64,000 nucleotides of DNA from Streptomyces brasiliensis. GTDB taxonomy: Bacteria > Actinomycetota > Actinomycetes > Streptomycetales > Streptomycetaceae. Numbering within the stretch: position 1 is the stretch's first letter; each line of letters starts with the position of its first letter. Below, piece after piece: positions 52,584 through 60,710 of this stretch. The notes below the pieces were generated by a model. It had not been told where the DNA came from, ran no database searches, and worked only from the letters and a program-made list of their open reading frames with translations. Where the stretch lies: assembly GCF_014647875.1 (NCBI RefSeq), contig NZ_BMQA01000032.1, positions 29,449-93,448 of the forward strand. The letters run 5' to 3'. The position numbers and the translations under genes were made by a program.

Positions 52584-52933
52584 GTGCGGTCATCGTCGGG
52601 CATGCGGTCGAGCAGGGCGCCGAGGCCCTTCAGACGGTCGCGCCAGAATCGCTCGTACGGATGGAGCCAGTCCTGCAGGTCGGCGAGCGGGGCCGCCTCC
52701 AGGCGGTAGATGCGCTGCCGGCCGGAGCGCTGCTCGGAGACGAGACCGGCCTCCCGGAGCACCTTGAGGTGTTCCGAGAGGCTGGGCCGTCGCATGTCGA
52801 AGTGGTCGGCCAGGGTCTGGACGGGCTGCGGCCCCTCCTCGCGCAACAGCCGCAGCACCTCGCGGCGGGTGGCGTTGGCGAGCGCGGCGAAGACGCGGTC
52901 CTCCTCGGCTACGTCTGCCCCGGTCGTGGTCAT
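52580..52933 (-). CDS. ArsR-family repressor
   Basis: A short winged-helix regulator: FAALANATRREVLRLLREEG, QTLADHFDMRRPSLSEHLKV, LREAGLVSEQRSGRQRIYRL. No metal-binding Cys motif, so it belongs to the non-metal ArsR group that pairs with SRPBCC proteins. 117 aa from the ATG at 52933. Both ends overlap neighbours by 4 bp (ATGA), so all three genes are coupled. The two operator-like palindromes at 53339-53378 are the probable autoregulatory sites. Confidence 0.93.
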   Translation of the reverse strand: MTTTGADVAEEDRVFAALANATRREVLRLLREEGPQPVQTLADHFDMRRPSLSEHLKVLREAGLVSEQRSGRQRIYRLEAAPLADLQDWLHPYERFWRDRLKGLGALLDRMPDDDRT

Positions 52934-53325
52934 GCGTCCCCTTCTTCTCGCTCCTGGTGCCGCGCCTCCGTCAGCAGCATCAGACCGTTGCCGTCCGGGT
53001 CCCGGAAGGTGGCCATCCGGCCCCACGGGAGGTCGTCCGGGCCCTGCACGGCGGTGCCCGCCTCGGCCAGGCGCGCACAGTCGGCGTCGACGTCGGTCGT
53101 CACCAACATGATCCCCCGGGTCGAACCCGGCTCGAAATCGCCCATGCCCGGGCCGGAGAGCGTGAAGACGGTCTGCGCGCCCTTGGGCGCGACCTGGAGC
53201 CACCGCCCCTGGGGCATGTCCAGGTCGGCGGTGATCTCGAAGCCGAGCACGTCCGTGTAGAAGCGCAGGGCACGGTCCTGGTCGGCGACGGGGAGCGTGA
53301 CGAAGGAGGCGTGAGTGATGTTCAT
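52930..53325 (-). CDS. VOC-family (glyoxalase/bleomycin-resistance fold) protein
   Basis: A vicinal-oxygen-chelate protein with two beta-alpha-beta modules (ASFVTLPVADQDRALRFYTD and GIMLVTTDVDADCARLAEAG), ending FRDPDGNGLMLLTEA. Metal ligands fit His/Glu positions only partly, so the activity is open (dioxygenase, glyoxalase-like, or drug binding). 131 aa. The start at ATG 53325 (MNITHASFV) has no ribosome site; the -10 box ends 7 nt upstream, so the mRNA is probably leaderless. First gene of the operon. Confidence 0.92.
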   Translation of the reverse strand: MNITHASFVTLPVADQDRALRFYTDVLGFEITADLDMPQGRWLQVAPKGAQTVFTLSGPGMGDFEPGSTRGIMLVTTDVDADCARLAEAGTAVQGPDDLPWGRMATFRDPDGNGLMLLTEARHQEREEGDA

Positions 53326-53332
53326 GGGCGGA

Positions 53333-53378
53333 GCATAAGTAGGAGATTCCCTACCCGTCAAACATAGGAGATCTCCTA
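53333..53378 (-). promoter_or_regulatory. Promoter and paired operators of the VOC-ArsR-SRPBCC operon
   Basis: Minus strand: -35 TTGACG (53356-53361), 17-bp spacer, -10 TTATGC (53333-53338). The spacer is filled by GTAGG-N6-CCTAC (53339-53354), and a perfect 14-bp palindrome TAGGAGATCTCCTA (53365-53378) lies just upstream of the -35. The two centres are 25 bp apart and share AGGAGAT. This is what an ArsR dimer pair blocking the polymerase would need. Confidence 0.7.
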
Positions 53379-53503
53379 CCTATCGAGCTGGCGCACATCG
53401 GATCCCTGCCCGGCGTACACAGTCCTGCCGGTGGGTCCCTGGTAGCTTGCTGCGGTCGTTCCGGCAGACGGGCGGCCGACCGGCTACAGCTTGGGAGCTT
53501 CCA

Positions 53504-53995
53504 GTGACTTCGGCGACTACGAGGGTGCGGATCGCGGCCGTGGCCGCGGGACTTGCGGGCGCGCTCGCGCTGACCGCGTGCAGCGGTGGCGGCGACTCCA
53601 AGGACGACTCCACGTCCGGCCCGACCGGATCGGCGGCCCCGACCGCGACCGGGGCCACGACCGGCGCGGCGTCCGCGTCCGACGCGCTGCAGGGGAGCTG
53701 GCTCGCCACCACCGACGGCAAGGCCGTGGCGCTGGTGATCACCGGCAAGCAGGCCGGGCTGTTTGCGACCGGCGGGTCCGTGTGCAACGGGGCCGCGGGT
53801 GAGGAGTCCGGTATGCGGATGATCCATCTGACCTGCACAGATGGGAGCAAGAACCGGGCCACCGGGATGGTCGACTCCGTCGACGAGACCTCGATGAAGG
53901 TGACCTGGTCGGGCGGGCTCCGCGTGGAGACCTACACCAAGGCCGAGGGCGGGCAGCTGCCGTCCGGTCTGCCCACGGCCGGTCTCGGGTCGTAA
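53504..53995 (+). CDS. Predicted lipoprotein, unknown function
   Basis: A lipoprotein signal (RIAAVAAGLAGALALTAC) with the lipobox LTAC. Then a Ser/Thr/Gly/Ala linker to about residue 60 and a small beta-rich domain with two cysteines (SVCNGAA and HLTCTDGS) that could form a disulfide. 163 aa. The GTG at 53504 has GGGAG 6 nt upstream. No known family recognised. Another lipoprotein gene follows on the same strand after 86 bp. Confidence 0.85.
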   Translation: MTSATTRVRIAAVAAGLAGALALTACSGGGDSKDDSTSGPTGSAAPTATGATTGAASASDALQGSWLATTDGKAVALVITGKQAGLFATGGSVCNGAAGEESGMRMIHLTCTDGSKNRATGMVDSVDETSMKVTWSGGLRVETYTKAEGGQLPSGLPTAGLGS

Positions 53996-54081
53996 GCCGT
54001 GAACGGAGGGGCGCGCGAGCGGGCGCCGGGGCGAGGAGTGATGATGCCGGTACACCGTCACGACCTCGACAGGACCCTCTC

Positions 54082-54594
54082 ATGCGCGTCATTCCGCTCA
54101 CCGTCACCGCCCTCGCCGCCGCCCTCGTCCTGACCGCCTGCGACGACGGCGGCAACGCGAAGGGCAAGGACAGCTCGGCCTGCGAGATCGGCGGGGTCTC
54201 CGTACAGATCGGTTCGGCGAGCGTCGCACCGGCCGCCGGGGACACCGGCGAGGTTCCGGTCAGCATCACGAACCAGAGCACGCCGTGCACGCTGTCCGGT
54301 TTCGCCGCCGTGCGGTTGAAGGCGGGCGGCACGACGGCCGCCGTGCCGGCGCTCGAGGGCGCGAAGGCCCAGAAGCTGAAGCTGGCCAAGGGCGACTCGG
54401 CGTCCTTCACGATCAGCTACGTACGCGGCAAGGCGGGCGACGGGGCGAACATCGACGCGAAGTCGGTCGAGATCGGCCTGGCCGGTTCCGGCGCGACGCA
54501 GAGCTTCCCGTGGTCGTACGGGCCGGTGGCGGGTAAGGGCGCGGCGGGCTCGCCGGATGCCTCGGTGGGCGCCTTCCAGCAGGCTGGGGACTGA
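54082..54594 (+). CDS. DUF4232 domain lipoprotein
   Basis: Signal and lipobox (VTALAAALVLTAC, Cys20). The mature part carries a DUF4232 domain: VQIGSASVAPAAGDTGEVPV, ITNQSTPCTLSGFAAVRLKA, SFTISYVRG. The paired cysteines (SACEIG and TPCTLSG) are characteristic. Surface-anchored, binding or adhesive role suspected for the family but not shown. 170 aa. The ATG at 54082. Confidence 0.9.
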   Translation: MRVIPLTVTALAAALVLTACDDGGNAKGKDSSACEIGGVSVQIGSASVAPAAGDTGEVPVSITNQSTPCTLSGFAAVRLKAGGTTAAVPALEGAKAQKLKLAKGDSASFTISYVRGKAGDGANIDAKSVEIGLAGSGATQSFPWSYGPVAGKGAAGSPDASVGAFQQAGD

Positions 54595-54691
54595 CGCGCG
54601 GGCGGGGGTGACTCCGGGCCACGCGTGCGCGGGGACTCTGCGCTCGGCCCGGCCCTGACCGTCGGCCGGGGCGCGCGGGTCCCGACAGTCG

Positions 54692-55801
54692 TCAGTCGAG
54701 CCGTGGGTGGGCCTTGACCTGGGCTCGGTCCGCCGCGTGGGCGCCCTCCGTCCAGCCTGCCTCGTCGGTCACCCCGCGCAGCCGGGTCGTGGTGGTCCGC
54801 GGGAACATCCGCTCCATGCGGTCGGTGACGGCTATCTCGCGGGTGGCCAGGACCGGGAGCAGGCCCTGGGTCACCTGTGTCTCGGCGGCGGACGCGAGCC
54901 GGTCGCCGACACGGTGGGCGTAGGCCGCGAGGAAGGACTGCCGGAAGGTCTTGGTCCGCTTGCGCCCGCCCGCTCTCTGGGCCGCCTCCGCCTTCGACAT
55001 CGCGTGCGTGGCCTGCACGAGGAGCGACGTGTAGAGCAGCTCGACGACCTCCAGATCGGCCTCGAAGCCGACCACCGTGGAGAACGCGAACGGTTCGTTC
55101 CACACGGCACGGCAGTGGTTCGCCGTGGCGACCGCGTCCAGGAGCACCGCCTTGGCCTGCTCGTACGGGGGCTCGACCCCGATACGGCAGGCACCGGGCG
55201 CGTCCGCGGCGGGCGCCCCGGCGGCGAGCAGTGCCTCGTCGATGCTGTGCCGGGCCATCAGCTCCTGCGCCTTCGCACTCAGCGCCTCCGCCTCCTCCGG
55301 ATACCCGGTCGCCTCGGCCTTGGCGAGCAGCGCACGGATGCGGGTGAGCATGCGGGAGGCGGCGGGGCGGTGTTCGCGCGTCGGCTCGTCCAGAGGTTCG
55401 AGGGCGGGCAGGCGCAGCAGCAGCCGGTACAGCTCCAGGACGGCGGTCGCGCGCGAGAAGCGGTCGGCCCCGCGCGCGGGAGCGGCAGGGAGGGCGTCGA
55501 GCTGGTCGGCCCAGCGGCGGCCGCGCGGGCGGTCGTCCGGTGCCTGCGCCCGGATCAGCTCGGCGGCCACGCGCACGTGCACGTCGTCCAGTTCGCGCCG
55601 TACGAGCCGTACGACGTCGGCGGGCTGCCAGCCGCGGCGCCAGGCCGCCGCCACGAACTCCGCGCCCCGCCGCGCGAGTTCCGCGTCCGCGCCGGGGTCC
55701 GCCGCGAGGAGGGACGCGCCCGTGTCGAGGCCGGGATCGGTGTCGTCGTACAGGGCGGCCTGAAAGGCTCGCTCCACAGTGCTGCTCGTACTGCTGCTCA
55801 C
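54692..55801 (-). CDS. DUF2786 domain protein
   Basis: A cytosolic protein with an Arg/Ala-rich N-terminal half and the DUF2786 segment MLTRIRALLAKAEATGYPEE, EAEALSAKAQELMARHSIDE (residues about 160-200). A helical C-terminal domain (200-340) follows, with FSTVVGFEADLEVVELLYTS and KTFRQSFLAAYAHRVGDRLA. Function unknown; relatives occur in phages and actinobacterial genomes. 369 aa from the GTG at 55801 (VSSSTSSTVERAF), where homologues begin; a longer frame to 55897 exists. No ribosome site is obvious. Confidence 0.85.
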   Translation of the reverse strand: MSSSTSSTVERAFQAALYDDTDPGLDTGASLLAADPGADAELARRGAEFVAAAWRRGWQPADVVRLVRRELDDVHVRVAAELIRAQAPDDRPRGRRWADQLDALPAAPARGADRFSRATAVLELYRLLLRLPALEPLDEPTREHRPAASRMLTRIRALLAKAEATGYPEEAEALSAKAQELMARHSIDEALLAAGAPAADAPGACRIGVEPPYEQAKAVLLDAVATANHCRAVWNEPFAFSTVVGFEADLEVVELLYTSLLVQATHAMSKAEAAQRAGGRKRTKTFRQSFLAAYAHRVGDRLASAAETQVTQGLLPVLATREIAVTDRMERMFPRTTTTRLRGVTDEAGWTEGAHAADRAQVKAHPRLD

Positions 55802-55943
55802 CCGTCGATCGTGCCACGCGCCACGGACAGCGGGCGGTGGCCGTCCACACCCTGTGGACAACTCACCCGGTCCGGGGCGCCGGGGCGTCCCGGGCACCGA
55901 AATTCGCTCGCCTGTCCGTCAGAAGCGTGTCAAGCATGGAGCC

Positions 55944-56579
55944 ATGGTCGACACATCTCTCTACGCGGCCTTCCTCGTCGCCGCCTTCGCGCTCTGCATC
56001 ACCCCGGGTCCCGACCTGATGTTCATCGTGGCGATGGGCGGCCGGGGCGGTCCGATGGCCGGAGTGACCGCCGCCTTCGGGGTCGCCTGCGCGATGTTCG
56101 TGCACTCGGTCGCCGCGGCCCTCGGACTGTCCACGCTGTTCCTGACACTGCCGACGCTCTACCACGTGCTGCGCTGGGCGGGCGCGGCCTATCTGCTGTA
56201 CCTCGCGTACAGGGCGTTCCGGGGCGGTGACGGACCGGTCGACGCGGGCGGGACGGAGGGGCCGGCGGGCTCGGGCCGACGGCGGGCCTTCTGGCGAGGA
56301 GCGGTCACGAACCTGCTCAACCCCAAGGTGATCCTCTTCAACGTCTCCTTCCTGCCCCAGTTCGTGAACCCCGAACTGGGGCACGTGGGCGAGCAGTTCC
56401 TGCTCCTCGGCGTCACGATCACGGCCATGGGCTCCCTGGTGGACGGCTCGGTCGGACTGCTCTCCGGAAAGCTCTCCGCCCTGCTGCGGCGCAGCCGCCG
56501 GGTGTCCCGGGGGCTCGACTGCTTCAGCGGGACGGTGTTCGCGGGGCTGGCGGTGCGGCTGGCGGCGGCGCCGAAGTAG
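55944..56579 (+). CDS. LysE/RhtB family amino-acid exporter
   Basis: A six-helix translocator of the LysE family. The signature AFALCITPGPDLMFIVAMGG near residue 13 and NLLNPKVILFNVSFLPQFV in the second half are diagnostic. 211 aa. Probably exports amino acids or derivatives; substrate unknown. The ATG at 55944 gives MVDTSLYAAFLVAA. Confidence 0.93.
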   Translation: MVDTSLYAAFLVAAFALCITPGPDLMFIVAMGGRGGPMAGVTAAFGVACAMFVHSVAAALGLSTLFLTLPTLYHVLRWAGAAYLLYLAYRAFRGGDGPVDAGGTEGPAGSGRRRAFWRGAVTNLLNPKVILFNVSFLPQFVNPELGHVGEQFLLLGVTITAMGSLVDGSVGLLSGKLSALLRRSRRVSRGLDCFSGTVFAGLAVRLAAAPK

Positions 56580-56589
56580 GGCGAGCGCA

Positions 56590-56636
56590 GTGTCAACTTC
56601 CGGTTGACACCCTTCTATCGTCAACCTACGGTTGAC
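56590..56636 (+). promoter_or_regulatory. Promoter and paired operators of the HTH-ClpN gene
   Basis: Two palindromes of the same type: GTGTCAAC-N5-GTTGACAC (56590-56610, perfect) and GTCAAC-N5-GTTGAC (56620-56636), centres 28 bp apart. TTGACA (56604-56609) and TACGGT (56627-56632), 17 bp apart, form the promoter, so the repeats overlap -35 and -10. The -10 ends 6 nt before the ATG, so the mRNA is probably leaderless. Confidence 0.75.
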
Positions 56637-56638
56637 AC

Positions 56639-57379
56639 ATGACGACGAAACCCGGCGGCCCGGTGTCCATCCGTCTCGACGACCTCATCGCGGCCATCAA
56701 GAAGGCCCACCCGGAACCCCTCGACCAGCTCCAGGACGCGGTGATCGCCGCCGACCACCTGGGCGACGTGGCCGACCACCTCATCGGCCACTTCGTCGAC
56801 CAGGCGCGGCGCTCGGGCGCGTCCTGGACCGAGATCGGCAAGAGCATGGGCGTCACCCGGCAGGCGGCCCAGAAGCGCTTCGTGCCGAAGGAGTCGGCCG
56901 ACCTCGACCAGAGCTTCAGCCGCTACACCGTCCGCGCCCGCAACGTGGTGGTGTCCGCGCACAGCAGGGCGCGGGCCGCACGCAGCGCCGAGGGCCGGCC
57001 CGAACACCTCGTCCTCGGGCTGCTCGCCGAGCCCGAGGCCCTCGCCGCGAAGGCGATCACCGCACAGGGCGTCGCCCTGGAGGCCGTCGAGGCCGCCGCG
57101 ACCGCCGCGCTTCCGCCGGCCGCCGAGGACGCGCCCGAACTCGTGCCGTACGGCCCGGACGCCAAGAAGGTCCTGGAGCTCACCTTCCGCGAGGCGCTCC
57201 GCCTCGGCCACAACTACATCGGCACCGAGCACATCCTGCTGGCCCTGCTGGAGCACGAGAACGGCGCCGGCGTCCTCAGCGGCCTGGGCGTCGGCAAGGC
57301 CGAGACCGAGCGGTACGTCGCGAAGGCGCTGGAGGAGCTGGTCGAGCAGCATCGGCGACTGGATCAGCCCGAGGACTGA
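56639..57379 (+). CDS. HTH and Clp N-domain fusion protein
   Basis: A stand-alone protein joining a helix-turn-helix-like N-terminal part (SWTEIGKSMGVTRQAAQKRF, residues about 61-80) to a double Clp N-terminal domain (about 90-240). The second repeat, KKVLELTFREALRLGHNYIG followed by TEHILLALLE, is nearly the same as in ClpC of this window, but there is no AAA module. It could regulate its own promoter through the paired palindromes upstream, and could bind ClpC adaptors or substrates; both are inference. 246 aa. The ATG at 56639 sits 2 bp after the second operator, consistent with leaderless translation. Confidence 0.9.
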   Translation: MTTKPGGPVSIRLDDLIAAIKKAHPEPLDQLQDAVIAADHLGDVADHLIGHFVDQARRSGASWTEIGKSMGVTRQAAQKRFVPKESADLDQSFSRYTVRARNVVVSAHSRARAARSAEGRPEHLVLGLLAEPEALAAKAITAQGVALEAVEAAATAALPPAAEDAPELVPYGPDAKKVLELTFREALRLGHNYIGTEHILLALLEHENGAGVLSGLGVGKAETERYVAKALEELVEQHRRLDQPED

Positions 57380-57428
57380 ATCCGCAGGTCAGAGCGTGTT
57401 GTCAGACCCGCCTGCGAAACTCGCGAGC

Positions 57429-59120
57429 ATGACCGGCCGGTGGGCGCTCGCTCCGGCCGAGGACGGTGGCGTGGACGTCGCCCCCCTCGGCCCGGACGGG
57501 CTGCCCGCGGGGCCGGTGCGGCGGGAGCCCGATCTCGCCGGGGCGGTGCGGGACCGTCCGGAGGTGACGCGCTGGGTGTGGCGGTCGACCCCCGAGGTCT
57601 ATCCCCGTCTGCTCGCCACGGGGGTGCGAGTGGAGCGGTGCTACGACATCGAGGACGCCGAAACACTCCTGCTGGGCCACGAGGGGCGGTACGGCGAGCC
57701 ACGCTCGGCCGCCGCCGCCCTGGCCCGGCTGCGCGGCACCCCCGTACCGCCCGACCCTCCGCTGCGCGCCGCCGAACCCGGCGCGCAGTCCTCGCTGTTC
57801 GAGCCGCAGACCGCCCGGCTGCCGCTCGAGGACCTGATCGCGGTCTACGCCGAGCAGCAGCGGCGGCACGACGCGGCGGAACACCCCGACCGCATGCGGC
57901 TGCTGACGGCCTCCGAGTCGGCGGGGATGCTGGTGGCCGCCGAGATGAACCGCGCGGGTCTGCCCTGGCGGGCTGACGCGCACCGGGAGCTGCTGCACGA
58001 CCTGCTGGGCGAGCGGTACGCGGGCGGGGGCGAACCGCGCCGCCTCGCCGAGCTGGCGGACGAGGTGTCGGCCGCGTTCGGGCGGCGGGTGCGACCCGAT
58101 CTGCCCGCCGACGTGATCAAAGCCTTCGCGCAGGCCGGGATCAAGGTGAGATCCACCCGCCGCTGGGAGATCGAGTCCGTCGACCACCCGGCGGTGAAAC
58201 CACTCCTCGAGTACAAGAGGCTGTACCGGATCTGGGTGGCCCATGGCTGGTCCTGGCTGCAGGACTGGGTGCGGGAGGGCCGGTTCCGGCCGGAGTTCCT
58301 CGCGGGCGGGACGGTCACCGGACGCTGGGTCACCAATGGCGGCGGCGCGCTGCAGATCCCCAAGGTGATCCGGCGCGCCGTGATCGCCGACCCCGGTTGG
58401 CGGCTGGTGGTGGCCGACGCGGACCAGATGGAGCCCCGCGTCCTCGCGGCGATCTCCCGCGACCCGGGTCTGATGGAGGTGGCCGGCCGCGAGAGCGACC
58501 TGTACCAGTCCGTCTCCGACCGCGCCTTCTCCGGCGACCGGGCCCAGGCCAAGCTCGCCGTGCTCGGCGCGGTCTACGGCCAGACCTCCGGCGACGGCCT
58601 GAAGAACCTCGCCGCGCTCAGACGCCGTTTCCCCAAGGCGGTGGCGTACGTCGACGAGGCGGCGCGGGCCGGTGAGGAGGGGCGACTGGTGCGGACATGG
58701 CTGGGGCGCACGTGTCCCCCGGCGGCCAGGGCGGGGGACGCCGCGACTGAAGAGGCGGGCATCCCCCAGGACGCCGGGATCGAGCCGTTGCCGGCCGACG
58801 GCTGGGTGCCGGGGTACGCGTCCACCAACGCCCGTGCCCGCGGCCGATTCGCCCGCAACTTCGTCGTCCAGGGCAGCGCCGCCGACTGGGCCCTGCTGAT
58901 GCTGGCCGGCCTGCGGCGGACCTGCGCGGACATGGTGGCCGAGCTGGTCTTCTTCCAGCACGACGAGGTGATCGTGCACTGTCCGCGGGAGGAGGCCGAT
59001 GCGATCGTGGGCGCGATCGAAGAAGCGGCCGACATGGCGGGCCGGCTGACGTTCGGCGAGACGCCGGTGCGGTTCCCGTTCACGACGGCGGTGGTGGAGT
59101 GCTATGCCGACGCGAAGTGA
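57429..59120 (+). CDS. Family-A DNA polymerase with 3'-5' exonuclease-like N terminus
   Basis: A second Pol I-like enzyme, shorter than PolA and lacking the 5' nuclease. Polymerase motif A: VVADADQMEPRVLAAISRDP; motif B: RAQAKLAVLGAVYGQTSGDG; motif C: FFQHDEVIVHCP. The N-terminal 200 residues correspond to a degenerate 3'-5' exonuclease domain. 563 aa from the ATG at 57429 (MTGRWALAPAEDGG); an upstream GTG at 57396 is in frame. Streptomycetes carry such a second polymerase with unknown role, perhaps repair. The 280-bp gap after it (59121-59400) holds no gene that I can support. Confidence 0.9.
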   Translation: MTGRWALAPAEDGGVDVAPLGPDGLPAGPVRREPDLAGAVRDRPEVTRWVWRSTPEVYPRLLATGVRVERCYDIEDAETLLLGHEGRYGEPRSAAAALARLRGTPVPPDPPLRAAEPGAQSSLFEPQTARLPLEDLIAVYAEQQRRHDAAEHPDRMRLLTASESAGMLVAAEMNRAGLPWRADAHRELLHDLLGERYAGGGEPRRLAELADEVSAAFGRRVRPDLPADVIKAFAQAGIKVRSTRRWEIESVDHPAVKPLLEYKRLYRIWVAHGWSWLQDWVREGRFRPEFLAGGTVTGRWVTNGGGALQIPKVIRRAVIADPGWRLVVADADQMEPRVLAAISRDPGLMEVAGRESDLYQSVSDRAFSGDRAQAKLAVLGAVYGQTSGDGLKNLAALRRRFPKAVAYVDEAARAGEEGRLVRTWLGRTCPPAARAGDAATEEAGIPQDAGIEPLPADGWVPGYASTNARARGRFARNFVVQGSAADWALLMLAGLRRTCADMVAELVFFQHDEVIVHCPREEADAIVGAIEEAADMAGRLTFGETPVRFPFTTAVVECYADAK

Positions 59121-59400
59121 TGGGATGGCGGCTCGGCCGCTGCTCGCTCACAACCCGTCGCCTTCGCACCAACCGGGCCACCACGTCGGGAAAGCCGTTG
59201 GCCACATGTTAGCCATCCGTTGGCGGGTCCTGATGTGATCACTACATCGGATCCGGTCGCACGGTGCGCGCGCACGCCGCGCAACTCGGGGGAGTGTCAC
59301 CGCAGGCCGGGTCCGGGGACACGCGGGAACCCCGGTCGGCAGAGGTGCACGACCGGGACCCTCGCCCCTTCTTCGCCGTCCGACGACGGGCTCGCCTCAG

Positions 59401-60299
59401 ATGATCGGCGGACGCCCGAGCCGGCTCAGCCGCCAGACCGTACGCCACCGCATGGGCCGCCGTTCACCGGCGGGCCGGCGCACCCCCTCCACGAACCCGC
59501 CGAGCCAGGCGCGCAAGCCGCCCAGTGACCGGGTGCGTACGAGGGTGAGGAGGGTCCACACGCCGAGGTGGACCGGGATCAGCGTGAACGGGAGTCGGCG
59601 CCGGACGAGCCAGACGCGGTTACGGGCCGTGACCCGGTAGTAGATGGCGTGCCGGGCCGGCGAGGTCTTGGGGTGCTGGAGGAGCAGTTCGGGCGCGTAA
59701 AGGATCTTCCAGCCGGCGTCGGCGGCCCGCCATGCCAGGTCCGTCTCCTCGTGCGCGAAGAAGAACTCGGCCGGCCAGTCGCCCGTCTCGGCGAGCATGG
59801 CCGTGCTCAGGGCGTGTCCGCCGCCGAGGAAGCCGGTGACATAACCGCCGCGCAGCGGATCCGAGTTGCCGATGCGCGGGACGTGCCGCTGCTGGGTCTC
59901 GCCGTTCTCATCGGCGATGCGGAACGCGACGATGCCGAGGCGCGGGTCGGCGGCGTACAGGTCGCGCACCTGGCGCAGCACGTCGGGGTCGACGAGCAGC
60001 CCGTCGTCGTCCAGTTCGACGACGACGTCAACGTCCCCGAACTCCCGCAGCCGGGCGAGGGCGACGTTCCGGCCGCCGGGGCAGCCGAGGTTCTCGTCGA
60101 GGTCGATGGTGGTGACCTCACCGGGCAGGAAGAGGCGCCGCGCGAACTCGGGCAGCGGGCAGCCGTTTCCGACGATCACGATCCGGGTGGGGGCGAGGTC
60201 CTGCTTGGCCACGGACTGGAGCAGGGCGTCGACCTCGTCGGGCCGGTTCCCCATGGTCACGATGGCGACGGCGATCCTCGGCTCCACCACGTCACTCAC
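59401..60299 (-). CDS. Family 2 glycosyltransferase (GT-A fold)
   Basis: A predicted sugar transferase. GT-A motifs: IAVAIVTMGNRPDEVDALLQ, NLGCPGGRNVALAR, the DxD-like VVELDDDGLLVDPDVL, and FFFAHEETDLAWRAADAGWK (catalytic-base ED-like region). The C terminus is basic with one hydrophobic stretch (FTLIPVHLGVWTLLTLVRT), so it may be membrane-associated. 298 aa from the GTG at 60299; the ribosome site is poor and a later GTG (V20-V21) is possible. No other polysaccharide gene is adjacent. Confidence 0.88.
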
Positions 60300-60710
60300 C
60301 CCATCCGACCGACGGTGGCGACCACGCCCCAGGCACGCGGCGTCCACAGTTCACCAAGATGTTGCCTCAGATCATCTGATTCTCCCGACGCCAATTCACT
60401 TTTCCGCCCTTTTGAGCCGGTTTTGAACCCGTTTTTCCCGCCGCCACCCGCCACCGGCCGCCCGCACGCCGTGGACGGTGGACTGGCGGTCGTCGCTGGG
60501 GTAAGGGTGGCGTAGCAGGCGTGTGATCTGTCGGACGATGGTCTGGTGTGGATGTTCCGGGAAGGGATGTCCCTGGGCCGGGGTCCAGACGAGAATCCCG
60601 GCCCGATGACCACGGGTCGGGATTCTGTGTTGTGCGCCCGCCTGGAGGGCGCCGGCCCGATTGCGGCGGCCCGGCGTTCTCCAGCATGCGCATCAGACGT
60701 GTTGCTGGTT
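60300..60710. other. 411-bp gap with one strong hairpin
   Basis: No coding potential that I trust. It contains a 14-bp stem-loop with one mismatch (60592-60605 with 60613-60626, loop 7 nt), about 85 bp downstream of the repeat-rich secreted gene on its strand, where it could terminate transcription. An outer GTCTGG/CCAGAC pair (60541-60546 and 60585-60590) extends the structured region. Confidence 0.6.

Noticed and set aside
59231..59250. TGATGTGATCACTACATC as an operator
   Set aside because: Only the central GTGATCAC is a true palindrome; the outer arms are out of register and no gene start is close.
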